In this document: positions 18,894 through 30,998 of the stretch, piece by piece
Layout: the number at the start of each line of letters is the position of its first letter
Numbering within the stretch: the stretch's first letter is position 1
Source: Bugula neritina
Taxonomy: Eukaryota > Bryozoa > Gymnolaemata > Cheilostomatida > Bugulidae
Assembly (NCBI GenBank): GCA_964035545.1
Contig: OZ037767.1
Coordinates: 27,819,628 to 27,883,627 of the forward strand
Direction of reading: 5' to 3'
DNA: 64,000 nt
Made by a program: the position numbers and the translations under genes
The notes under the pieces: generated by a model
Databases searched by the model: none
What the model saw: the letters and a program-made list of their open reading frames with translations, nothing else
Told to the model about the DNA's origin: nothing

Positions 18894-19654
18894 TCTCGTT
18901 AGTGTATGTACTTCTGTGTGCACGGCTAAGTGGTAAATAGCTAATGTAATAATGTATCACGCCCTACATTACATGAGGTGATCTTATCAGTAATCAGTTC
19001 GTTTGCATAATATACCAAACAACACAGTATAATAGAATGTTTCGGCTTTCGGTCAACAAGAATTCGCATAGCCCATTTGAAAGTTTGTTGGTTATAAGCA
19101 AAGTTAAAACGTAACAGATTCATACACTAAATTTTATGGAATTAATCTCATGCGGGCAATAATGGTTAAGGGAGGCAACTTAAAAATAGGTTTAGCTGGA
19201 AATGTAAGGCTGAAAGAGGTCCAGGTTAACAGAACAATTGCATTCAAGTAGAGCAAGATTAATATAAATAAATATTTATATGCAGGTATAATTTTAGATG
19301 TTTTTTTATATAAACCTGCTAGCGAGAAGGTATAAATTAGATGGGGAGATAAACATCAATTTTAATTTGCTTAACCTAACATTGGCATATTACTAATCTT
19401 ATACTGAACTATAACTGTTTGTAGTTATATAATATATGTGTGGGTGTTACTAGCTACGCAGGAAGTGCTAGCTAAAAGGAAGTGTAAACTAAATGACTTC
19501 TTCACCAAACATCTCCCACATTCTGTTGATTATCCGTTCCAAACTACTTAATCAAATTATTCAACAATATTATATTATTTTTAAATTAACGTTTTTGCTT
19601 TTTCATTTTGATTTAAACAATCTTAGGTAAAAACTTTGAAACCACTTAATAGGT

Positions 19655-20010
19655 GCATTTCTTTTCCTTGGCTAGTATATAGCTTAGGGAAGCTATGGGA
19701 AGAATGGAAATCTTTCGCTAACACATTAACAAGCTGATGTACAAATTTACACTCAAAGCAGTGAAACTGTCAGTAATACTGACTTTGGACTATCAAATAT
19801 GACAAGTATATAATTGATATATTCCAGCACTTGAATCTGAAATTTCCTCATCTTGTATTTTACACTTGATGTGTATAGAAGTACGATTACACTTGTATAC
19901 ACTCTGTCTAATTTTAAGCTTTTCTAGTTGATGTGTATAGCAGCACTATTATACTTTTAAACACTTGTCTAAATATTTTAATGGGTTTGTTATATGCATG
20001 CCTCATTCCA
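19655..20010 (+). repeat. Inverted diverged copy of PLAC8 copy-2 intron
   Basis: This stretch resembles the reverse complement of 23148-23425, the end of the last intron of PLAC8 copy 2. Shared landmarks, in the same order, are GGCTAGTATATAGCTTAGGG, GCACTCAAAGCA(A/G)TGAAA-like, ACTATTATACTT, AACACTTGTCTAAATATTTT and TTATATGCAT.CCTCATT. Similarity is moderate with indels. It stops about where exon 3 would start. It may be a dispersed repeat or debris of an inverted duplication. Confidence 0.6.
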
Positions 20011-20310
20011 TTTGTTCCTTATGAGCGTTCCAGTTTACATAACTCAGAATAACCTGTCTACTGAATCAACACAAAAGCCACTCAACACCACAAATATTTA
20101 AATTTACTTGAATACTTCAAAGAGTAAAATACATTTGTGGAAACTTTAACTATTTGTCTAATTGCATAATAATGCTTCATTTTAATCAATTTTTTTAATT
20201 CATAATACTTTGTAAAATTCATCAACCCTATTTTACTTAGCTGAGTCAACTAAGTAAGTTTGATTAAGTACTTCATGAATAACTTAATTCTTCTATTCTG
20301 GTTTCTAAAT

Positions 20311-20602
20311 GTATGTTATATACATATCATATACATATTATATACATACTATATACATATTATATACGTATTATATACATATTATATACATGTTATATAC
20401 ATGTTATATACATATTATATACATGTTATATACATATTATATACATATTATATACATATTATATACATATTATATACGTATTATATACATATTATATACA
20501 TATTATATACATGTTATATACATGTTATATACATGTTATATACATATTATATACATATTATATACATATTATATACGTATTATATACATATTATATACAT
20601 AA
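20311..20602. repeat. 11-bp minisatellite (TATACATATTA)n
   Basis: About 26 copies of an 11-bp AT-rich unit with A/G and A/T variants (tatacgtatta, tatacatgtta). Because 11 is not a multiple of 3 and the unit has no stop in that order, all three forward frames stay open; these are not genes. Confidence 0.95.
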
Positions 20603-23044
20603 ATTTTTAAAGATAAAAACTTGAAAATTAGCATTTTCAGTCCACATATGTAGTTCTTGGTTATGAGTTACATTGGTTAACTACACCAATTAAATTAAAA
20701 GTGATAAACATTGAATGAGATAGGAGCTAATGAGTGAAATTTTCATAAATTATTCAAGGTTGATAAAATAAAAACAAAGTTTTGAAAGAAAGTTATTAAT
20801 TAAATCAGTAAATGAAATAAAAAGAATAAAATATTCCTGATTTTAGCTCTCTGAATTTTATTTATTCCTCTTTTATTGCCATGTTATTATGAATTACACT
20901 GCTGTATGAACAGAGTTATGACAGCATGGCTGCCTCTGCTATATAAGAGCTTCATATAACTAGACAGCTGGATCTGTCAACGGCACCTTCTCGTTTTATC
21001 CTAATATTGGATATTGTTCTAATTCTGTATGCACAGACTGGTGAGTGATATACTTGAAAACTTTTTAATTGGGAAAATTGAGGCCAGCAGAATTAGACTT
21101 AATTTAGCTACAGAATCTGCTTTTAACGCAAAATTTAGATGCAAATGAGAATCTGGATAATTTCTTTATGAAATGATCACACTATTTATAACTCTACCAC
21201 TATACAAACACTCCCCTGTATTCCCATGAAGCCTGCTTTTCTGCTTGCTTAGTTCCTCAAACATTACAGGCGTGCCGGCCAAATTCTGACAGCCCAAAAT
21301 TGCTAAAACAGCACATTTCTGTTTCCTCAATTAATTATTGCATGTTGCATTTGTATGAAGTGTCAAATGGTCAAAAATTCACTGTTATTCAAGATTTTAT
21401 GCCGGCAATAGAGTTTTTTAGTTTCCCTAAAGTTCTCTCTCATATGCTCAGTTGAAAATCAACTTAAAATTAAAATGATTCACATGATGGGTTTAACCAG
21501 GGTTTGCTTTTCCTGTGGCACTCGAGATGCTTTTAAGGACGACAGCAATGGCCTGCTGAGACTTCCATGATATATAAGTATAACACAATATAATATAAAA
21601 GTACATTAGTATAATATAAATTGTATAATAAAACAAAGTGTAATGCATTAGTACAATATAATTATATATCATTGTGATATAATACAATGAAACACCCAAT
21701 TGTTATGAAGGTAGAAAACTCTAACGTGGTCTAGGAAAGGTTGTTTTGCTTTAGCACACTGTAGTTATTTATTCAAGGTCACAATATCCAGTTCCAATTA
21801 GCTAGATGAAAGCTTTTAGCCATATACTTAGTTTACAACTATCAGACAGATATGGCAGGTGCTTGACACTAGATTTAAATATTATTTCAACTTTGCTATC
21901 AGTTAACATTCCTCAGGGGGTGTTGCATTAAAAACCAGCACATTGTACTTACCCTTGCGTATTGTACTTATATGGCAGGAGCTACATAGATGGGCCACTG
22001 CCAAGAAATTACAATTCAATTTTGACATTATTATGACAAGTTACAGACAAAGTATGATTGCAGATATGAAAACCAGGAAGTCTCTGGAATTATAAATTCA
22101 ATTTATTGGGTCATGAAAAGGAATTATACTAACTGCCAATTCTGCAATTTTTTACTTTTGTTGTTTGTGTAACACAGAACAAAGTTTAACCACGTGTGTA
22201 GTACGGTAGTTATGAATAAGCATATGTTTGGAATAATTTTATTTTGTTAGAGCCAAACATATATGTTAGTTTTGTTCTCTGAGGCACTCAGCTAGTCTCT
22301 GCTAGGAAGCAGAAGTAGTTCTTGCAAAGAACCATCGCAACTTTACAATCCGAAACTAGCAACAGAGTCAGCACAAACAACTCGCAGCTTTACCAACACA
22401 TAAATATTTATATACTTCACCAAAGTTTTTAACAACATGTGGTGATACAATAATGTTTTATACTTTATTCTTTTCTTAAAACAGGTAAAGCGGTTGTGAC
22501 CTTATTATCCATGCTATATAGCTGATTCCTACTTTGTCCATTATACCAAAATTTCTATTGAAAAGCTTAGTGCTAGCTTCACTAATAAACCAGGTTATTA
22601 TAAATTCAATTATATTCAAAATAGATGTTATAAATAAGCGCTATATAACATAGAAAATGCAGTTGTACAAATGAATTGCCATATAATTATCAAATGTCCC
22701 ATCTAGCAATCTATACTTGCTAAGAGATTTCTCTACTCAAAGAGCAATTTCATCAGCCCGCAATCCACCCTAATTGACATGCATGCTTGTGAGAAGCCAA
22801 GTGTGATAAAATATGGAGGTACTAAAAAGCAACTATAGCATTGTTATATAACGTCGCGTGTAGCAGTTAATCTCTATGATAAAGAAATATTTCAAGCAAT
22901 GGTCAGAAAATTGTGTAGAGCATAAATGTATCATAAATTTTATATCCGGCGAACCGATTACATAAAAAGAGAAATATGTTTTCAATATTTTTCAACAGAA
23001 ATGTTAGTTTATGTTATCCAAGCACTTTAAGCAGTTTCTGTACT

Positions 23045-26000
23045 CTAAAGACCAACATGCTTGAGTTCCCGGGCCATCTGACAGAGGGAGAGGGTGTTTA
23101 AATACCCTACCGCCATATAATCTTCAGTTATGGAGCCCTGCAATGAGGAATGCATATAAGGAACTTGTCAAAATATTTAGACAAGTGTTTACAAGTATAA
23201 TAGTGTTTATATATACACACCAACTGGAAGAGCTCAAAATATGAAACAGGGAATTTCTTAGGATCTAAGTTCTGGTATATATCTTGCGAGGTTTCAGAGT
23301 GAGGTCAGTTTTTCAAACAATTTCATTGCTTTGAGTGCAACTTAATACAGTTTGTTAACTTGTTAGCAAAAGATTGCCATTGTCCCATAATTCTGCTTCC
23401 CTAAGCTACATACTAGCTGAGAAAAGTGAAGGCACTTATTACACACTTGAGGCATCATTAACAGGTTGTGTTGTATGCAGGGTTGAAGGATCGAGTAACT
23501 TCCAGAATGTTTGTTTTTAAATTATTGTTTCACTGCATTCTTACACAGTTTGGTTGATTAAATTAAAAACTTGAAGGTATAATAATCATGCGTGTTGATT
23601 AGTACCAATGGCATGTTCAAATGTATTTTTCTTTTTAAATTTCTTTTACAAATTTTAGTCTTCTAAGTGTTATAGATCAGCCAAAATATTAGCAGTCAAA
23701 GAAACAAGTAGTTAACGAAATAATCTTACTTCAAGCATATAACATTCTGTAAAAATACTGGCCATGTTGCCTAAAGTCATTCTCAATTATTTGCCATAAA
23801 AAGGTTTAGTTTATGAATGACAGCTGTACCTACCCTTATGCCATACATAGTCCTGAGTTTAGTCCTCATAGTGGCCCAAGAATTATTACCAGATAGAATG
23901 CACCCCACACAACAGCAATTCTCATCTAGCCTACGGGCCATATCACAGGCTAATAAAACTGGACAGAAGAGGCCGCATAAACCTTAAAAGTAGTAAAATA
24001 TGTCATGACATTATAATATTATCCCATTGTAACATACTATTTTAAAATACTTTAATATTGTATTAGAAAATTATATTAGGATATAGCATATTATAAAAAG
24101 GCATAAATGCAAAAATATTATGTAATTGATGTAAACAAAGTCTGTCAAATAACACATTTATATTAGTTTTGATTAGAATTAAGCATTGCATGCTAGGTTG
24201 AAGGAGTCAAATAACTTTCAGGATATGCTGTTGGAATTTAGGGTGATTTATTTCAAAAAAATTTAATGTGTATTGATTATGCATGTGGCCTGTTGAAATA
24301 TATTTTTTTCAAACTCGAAGCTTTTAATTTTTCAAAAGTAATGAATATTTCAGTGATGCCAAATGTTGAAGAAACAAGTAGAATTAACAAAATATCACTT
24401 TATTTTAAGCATATAGTTTGAAAAGCAGTTATATTTTATCGTGATCATTTTCATGAAAACTACGTTTCAATAAAAAATTTAAATGAGCAAAAATATCGGA
24501 TTGGTATCATAAAATATAACACAAAAACTATAAATCGGAATACAATTACTCAAACTTGCCTCTCCGTGTCTATTTTATAGTTAAATTTTTCATTATTCAG
24601 AAAATATTAGCAACACAACAATAGAATACCAAAAATCATTTTTATTAATTATCTAAATAATTTTTGTAATCTTAAAATGGTGGTATAGCAAAGACTTTTT
24701 TCCAAAATCACATTATGACATTAACATGAATTATAAGCTATCAGTTTTGAGCTGTTGATAAGCTTGTTAATAAATCAATATATGTAGCTTAGCAGGGCTT
24801 TTTAGAATTCTTATACACCTTCTGAATACTTGAAGTAAAGTACTTCAAAAGATCCTATAATTAATGTTGCATAGCTAGTTTCCAACAAAGACATTTTGTA
24901 TTGTACTAAGGTGATTAATATAATACAATATACAATATTTATAATAGTACTGTAACATAATAATGTAGTTATATCATATGTATAGCCTACAGGCATACTT
25001 TGTACACTGGTAATACAACTTCAGAATCAACTGCACAGGCAATGTAATTGGTCACAAATTGAACTTTTATGTAATGAAGATTTAGAAGGTAGCTAGCCTT
25101 CCTTTCATATAATTGAAAAAATATCTTGTAGCTGATTTAATTTAAACAGATATTTTTTGACATGCAACTGTAGCATGTAAACCAATATATCGAAATTTGG
25201 TAACAAAAATGAGTTTTAATAAAGTTTTACTTAAAAAATATTCACCGATTTTTAAATAAAACAGAAGGCAATATTCTGTATTATAACAGTTCTATCTTAA
25301 AAACCATTAATTTTACACAGCTTTTAAAACTTTAAAAATGAAATCATGAGAAACGGACAGGTTTTAAAGGTTTATATCAATATTAACATTTCAACTCTTA
25401 TAGGAACTTCTGAAATGCTTTGCAAGTATAACAATATAGTTAGCATAACAGAGCCAAGTAGTTGTCAGTATAAACTTAAGATTCAGAAATTATTGACATT
25501 GTGTTTTAAAATTCTGGTTTCACCAGAAAAGTTCTAAAATCCAAAATCTTCTTGCAAAGGTTTTCAAAGTTTTTAAAAGTTTGCAAGAATTTTTAATTTT
25601 TAAAAGTTGAAAAACCACTGCAACGGCAATACATTCTTAACTAATTACCTTAACTTCTTATACTCATAGTGCACACAGCCTACTAAATACACGCAACTAG
25701 AAACTCCAGCTGAATTTATTTTAGACTACAGCTAGCCTCCTATATTATAGGAAGCTCTTTGAGTAATAAAATAATTTTACAGTTTATCAAAAAGATTGGG
25801 TAATTTTTTAAAATGACAAATCTTGCTTAGCTTACAAGAAGAAACATCTTCGCAACAACCACATATGCCCGTGCTGAACCCTCTTTTGTTTTGACCTTTC
25901 AGTCCTATTGGCTCCTCGCTGGTTGGTTGAACAATCTGCACAGTTGTGTTTTGGACTGACGACTGTTGAGGAGATATACTCATAGGATGGTACCCTCCTT

Positions 26001-26174
26001 GCATAGGTGGGTACCCTTGCATAGGTGGGTACCCTTGCATAGGTGGGTACCCTTGCATAGGTGGGTACCCTTGCATGGGTGGGTATGCTGGGGGTGATTC
26101 TTGGGCAATAGGTTGCTTTGTGATTGGTTCTTCTGGGCAGCTTGGATTTGAGCCATCATCATTCTTTGCTGCCA
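23045..26174 (-). CDS. PLAC8/cornifelin-family cysteine-rich protein, copy 2
   Basis: Coding exons are 25836-26174, 23834-23982 and 23045-23137; the A of the start codon must come from an upstream exon I could not place. The protein is 193 aa. The head is much longer than in copy 1 and carries about five YPPMQG repeats. The PLAC8 domain follows: GFSTGICGCCEDVSSCLCGLFCPVLLACDMA, DENCCCVGCILSG, KLRTMYGIRG and the end SLCQMARELKHVGL. Exon phases (2-1-0) and the 93-nt last exon match copy 1, so the two are tandem paralogues. Introns are long (about 1.85 and 0.7 kb) and hold diverged repeats. Cellular role unknown; family members are membrane-associated. Confidence 0.87.
23470..23750. repeat. Diverged direct repeat, copy A
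   Basis: Similar to 24180-24425 in the same orientation. Shared landmarks are GGTTGAAGGA, AATAACTT-like/CAG.AT, GTGT(A/T)GATTA, GAAGAAACAAGTAG-like, and the TTA..TTCAAGCATATA block. The two copies lie in the introns on either side of PLAC8 copy-2 exon 2, about 0.7 kb apart. Confidence 0.6.
24180..24425. repeat. Diverged direct repeat, copy B
   Basis: Partner of 23470-23750, in the first long intron of PLAC8 copy 2. No second copy of exon 2 is seen beside it. Confidence 0.6.
25998..26088 (-). repeat. 18-bp coding tandem repeat (YPPMQG)
   Basis: About five near-identical 18-bp units inside the first coding exon of PLAC8 copy 2, each encoding Tyr-Pro-Pro-Met-Gln-Gly. They are nearly identical at DNA level, so the array is recent and probably polymorphic. 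Confidence 0.93.
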
Positions 26175-26176
26175 CT

Positions 26177-29100
26177 AAAATATTCAAATATAATTAGTAT
26201 ATTCTAATGCAGTACTTGAAACAGCCAATTTAGTGCAATTTTGTTATTTTTTAATTTTAATCTCAAATGTAAATTTATGGTAAAATTTTCAACAGCCTAT
26301 AAAATAATACCCATTAATGAGTTTGAAAGCATACTAAATATACTTTATATTAAAATTAAATATACATTTTGTTTCAAATATATAAAAACACTTAAAGCTG
26401 CATTGACTAATTGTAAATATAGCAATATATGTGTCAATTATGTCTAAGTTAGTGGTAAATGTCTGACAGTAGCCCACTGTGTATAGCACACCATTTTATA
26501 TACTTTAATAAAATGATGAATAATTTAATCCTGTCAGAATTGACTCTCATTTTGTTTCATGATAAGCAAACAACAAAAAGCTTCAACTTTTGCTGAAGAA
26601 TACAAGAATATTACTATCTTATAATAACAAATATAATCACTTTAAAAATGTTCCCATAGCTTTTGGGTTATATGAAACTTTAAAAGTTGTAAAATTGACA
26701 CTTGGATTAATAATAGCTAAGAGCGTACTTTCCAGAGTTGACTTTGAGCTTATCTCTACGCCCTCCTACCTCTTTGGCTATACAATCCCAACTAGATTGG
26801 GATGGTCTTTTCTAGCCTACGTGTTTAGTTCCACAAAAGGTTTACAACTGCTGTGAACTGTGACCTTTACGTTTGTCAGAGCCATTTTTCAGCATTGCTA
26901 GCTTTTAAACTACTTCCTTCTTTTCATTGTATCCTCAATTTGCATCACGTAGCAAAAATATTGATACAATACAATCTGTTTTACATATTGGTAGTGACAC
27001 ACCTACCGAGTGTAAAGGGCTTGCAGGGTGATAATGTATGGTCAACCCTTTGCCTGGAGACTTGAATGCGACTTTAGCTTTGTGGCTAAAATATAAATAA
27101 CCTGCCATTGTATACTAATTCTCTGTATCTCTCATTATATTTTTGCTTAAACTTGCAAACTGTTAGTATGCGGTATGACAGTTAGTTCACATCTATTCCC
27201 TGAAATTATTTTTAGAGTAAATTTATGCCAACATAAATTACAAATGTGACTATATTATATTTGTAGTTTTTCTTACGGCATAGGCTTGCACAATCACCAA
27301 AATATTTTGCTGTTCCAGAAGAAAGGGCATCACTATCTATTTACAAATGTCAGCAGTATAACTTTTGTATGCATTCCTTTACAGTTTTTTAAGCACAATA
27401 CAACTGCAAATTAAAACTTCAACTATAAATTTTTTACATGTAACTTGTAAACTTGTGTAGTAAATATATATAAAAATAGTTTACTGTTTTGAGTGGTATT
27501 TACAGTTTTTTTAAAGAAGCATAGTCCTACAAATTGCAGTGATAAACTAAGCGACAAATTTCAAAATCCCTCAACTTAGTAGGCTTAACATATAGACAGT
27601 GTAATAGTGTGCAAGAAAAATTATTCTTGTATCATAGTTTTAATATAATATTTTTTATATGCAGTGAGCCAGTGACTGTATTATAACGTATAGCAAATGT
27701 CAGGCTGGTTATAATGCTCAACCTTCTCGTTTTCATACCAAGCAGATATCTTTTTAGCGATTCCCACTATTTAGGTTTCATCGACAAACCGGAAATTATT
27801 AATTTTTGTAGCTGCACTGGAGTGCTATAGTAATTACCACAAGGGAAGCGCTTCGACTTTACGGCAGACAAGTTTCCTCTACTGTAGCTCCATTCATAGG
27901 TAATTATTAAGTAACTGTCTCCATGGATATGCATTTAGATACTCTGTGAGGTAATGGATAACTATTATGTAATTTATTTTAATTTACAATATAAATCATA
28001 AAAAATATTAAGAATAAGTCAAAGTCAAACTGAAACTCAAAGTTATTGTTAAACTCAAGTAATTGTACAACTAAATCAGTAAAACTAGATGGACATTCAG
28101 TTTTGTATTTTCATATGATCTGGCATTATATTTGGATTTTGATTTTCAGTGAGTGCCACTTCAATTTTCATACTTTCAGTTTCATCAAATGTATTTAAGC
28201 TTAAACTTAAAGTTAATGTCATAATTCAGTTATAATATCAATAATTATAATAATATTAAATTTAATAATATTAATATTGCTGCAAATCCAAATATTCATA
28301 TTGATAATCACATACTCATAGTGATATTAATGATCACAGTGAAATGATTATAATTATAATATTTCATACTGATACTCTCAGTCTCTGTTTTCAAGTCTAG
28401 AGTTACTGCGTAGGCCTATTCCTAATTTTACTTATTTACTTTTAGTATTAGTAATTTAGATTTAGAGTAAGACTAAGTGATACTGATATTATAATCATAT
28501 AATCACTGATATTTGATATGAGTATGAGTGTACTCGCTTTGTTTCTAAACCTCTACTTCCTTTCAAGCTTGATTCTCACTGGGCTGTTATACTCTCTTCC
28601 TCTACACTCAAGTTTGATTTAATGTCTCCTGATATCTTATTTTGTCCCCATCTTGCTGGGCCATTGCCACTTTGCTCACTTAGAACTTAATGTAAACAAC
28701 TACCATGTTTGATTGCTGGTTTACCTTTTCTCACTATCTGCATACCAAGTGCGAATAATTTCCTAGTACCGGAGTATTCTTGTTTTTGGTTCTGAAAATC
28801 TCTGTTTGCAGAAGCTATCAGGCTTTACCTGAAAAGTAGTCATTTTGTTTTACAACCACATTTTTAAATATAATATTTTAATATGCTTATTTTCATAAAT
28901 TTTGCTTGCTGTAAATGGCCCTGCTTGTAAGATCAATATGTGGATAATTGGTACAAAGATTCTCATAGTAATTAAAGATAATTAATTATATAAAGATAAT
29001 TATATGAAGATATGTAACTCTAGATATTATAAGTTACAACATGAAGCATTAGATTTGAATGATTTTGCACCATGTATGCATAATATGCTAATTAAACTGC

Positions 29101-30998
29101 TTGATCTGTTATTATGTGGGGTAAGCATCAAGTTTTGGTGTTAGAATTGTTCTACAATCACATACAGTACCTATCAGACTGTTCCAGTTCCTTGTTTTCT
29201 TTTTGTTGCCTAGTTATTTCTATACCTTATCGGTCACCAGCGTTGTAAATTTTTATTTGATGCAACAGTTGGTGTATGTTTTGCAATCAGAAACAAGAAT
29301 ATCTTATCAATTGTTGCTATAGCTTTGGTTTTGACAACCTCGCTGTTTAGTCTTTAGATCTCAATTCACTTTATTTTTTTAGCCATTCAACTTTAGTGCT
29401 TTTTATTTTCTTATTAATTTTCTATATTCTACGTTTTTTTATTCACTAGTGAGGGATGTATTTGAAATCTGTCGCTAGTTGCATTTCCTTACAAGTTTAT
29501 CATATGTCAAAATGTTTAAGATGAGATTTGATATAATTGTTGTAGACCATCAGTAGAAGGTGATCAGCTCCATTAGCTATGAAACAGCAACAACCAGGTA
29601 ACTGATTTTGACTGATGTTTTACCTGCAGGCCATTCTATTATCTGATTGCCAACAGTACACTACTGGATCTAGCTATATAATGTCTTGAAGAAAACTATG
29701 TTTAAGTATAATCAATTCGCCCAGCACTTGACATGTTTTTACAAGTTGTATCACCATTGTCATAACAAATGTAGAAATATTTACAGGTGTTGTGCAGTGA
29801 TATTGCATTATTCAATAACAGTGCCTGCTCATGTCCATTGTGTAACGGATATTTATTTTGCAGTAGAATCGATATTCAGTAACAATAGTGTGCTGTACAA
29901 ACAGAGGTCAAACTGATTGTACAATGCCCATTATATATTCCATAGTTTTTTCTACTTCTTTGAAAATGTTCCGATTCAACAGGAATTAGTGGACTCAATA
30001 TAACAGCATTTTCCTGTTTTTTTTTCTGTAAACAGCTGCCATATTGGATTGTGGGTTTACCTTTCTTCACTATCTTTGTATTATGTGAGAAAAATTTCCT
30101 ACGACAGAATTATTTCCTTCAACAACTTTTTTATGACTCAAATTGCTATTATAAAATTATAAGATGAAAGCTAGTATAAAGTTTATAAACAGCAATATAA
30201 TGTTTCAGTACCAACTCATCTAAGACTCTATGGGAATACAGTTAATGTTACAACTTTTCATCAACAGTATTTAACTATAAAATGGAGGTATTTCTCATAG
30301 TTACTCTGCATCATCAGGCCATAAAATTAGTTCCACTTGATACTGAGTTGTGCTGTTTAAGTCAGCACTGTATCTATCAAGTCCTCAAGTCCTGTTTAGT
30401 TCTTGGCCAGGGTTTAGCTTAAGTCACAAGTTGATCACTGTGGACTATCCATGTCTATGTGTTCTAACTGATAAAGCTTATATGCGGCATCCTTACTCAA
30501 GTAATGTAATGCTGATTCATGGGGACTTAATATGAAAACTTTTTACAATTGTTTTATTCTTAAATGCTGTAAATATCTGTACATTATTGAATAGCTGGTT
30601 GGCATTAACAATTAATAATAATGGAATAAAAAATTAGCAATTTCAACTAATTAAAAATTCAATTTAATTGTTACCAACTATTTACAACACTATTAGTCAA
30701 ATGCACAATGAAATAAAAATATTACAGCCACATTTAATAAACAACCCAGCACCACAAGTGTCATCTCAGAGTGACTGTCTTACACGGTCAGTGACTTCTA
30801 TCTTCATTATACTGATAAAATCAATATGAAGAGTCTTGGAACAAGTTAATACCCTGTGTTCTATACACTCTGCGTGTTCTATACACTCTACGTGTTCTAG
30901 CCACTTTACGGGTCTAAGCTTACTGCATTGACTAGTGTTACTCTAGCATCTAGTTGTGAATTGCTATCTACTGCTGGAGTGATTTCATGTTTTCAGGC
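26177..30998. other. AT-rich intergenic region, no gene supported
   Basis: About 4.8 kb with no exon I can support. The 5' UTR exon and promoter of PLAC8 copy 2 should lie in its left part, and those of the small gene at 30999 in its right part. A possible reverse-strand donor after an A (plus-strand gctcactta at about 28673) could be the PLAC8 copy-2 5' exon; this is weak. At 30856-30909 there are three copies of an 18-bp unit (GTGTTCTATACACTCT-based). Runs of degenerate AAT/ATT repeats occur at 28200-28540. Confidence 0.4.

Larger units (their letters stand above)
18894..23044. other. Spacer between the two PLAC8 genes
   Basis: About 4.1 kb with no supported gene. It holds the promoter side of PLAC8 copy 1, an inverted, diverged copy of an intron from PLAC8 copy 2 (19655-20010), and an 11-bp minisatellite (20311-20602). 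The remainder is AT-rich without visible structure. Confidence 0.5.

Noticed and set aside
20260-20624. Three overlapping Tyr/Ile/Thr-rich frames
   Set aside because: An 11-bp repeat with no stop keeps all frames open; not coding.
26590-27065. Two consecutive plus-strand frames
   Set aside because: No splice sites, domain or codon bias to support them, and they are in an AT-rich spacer.
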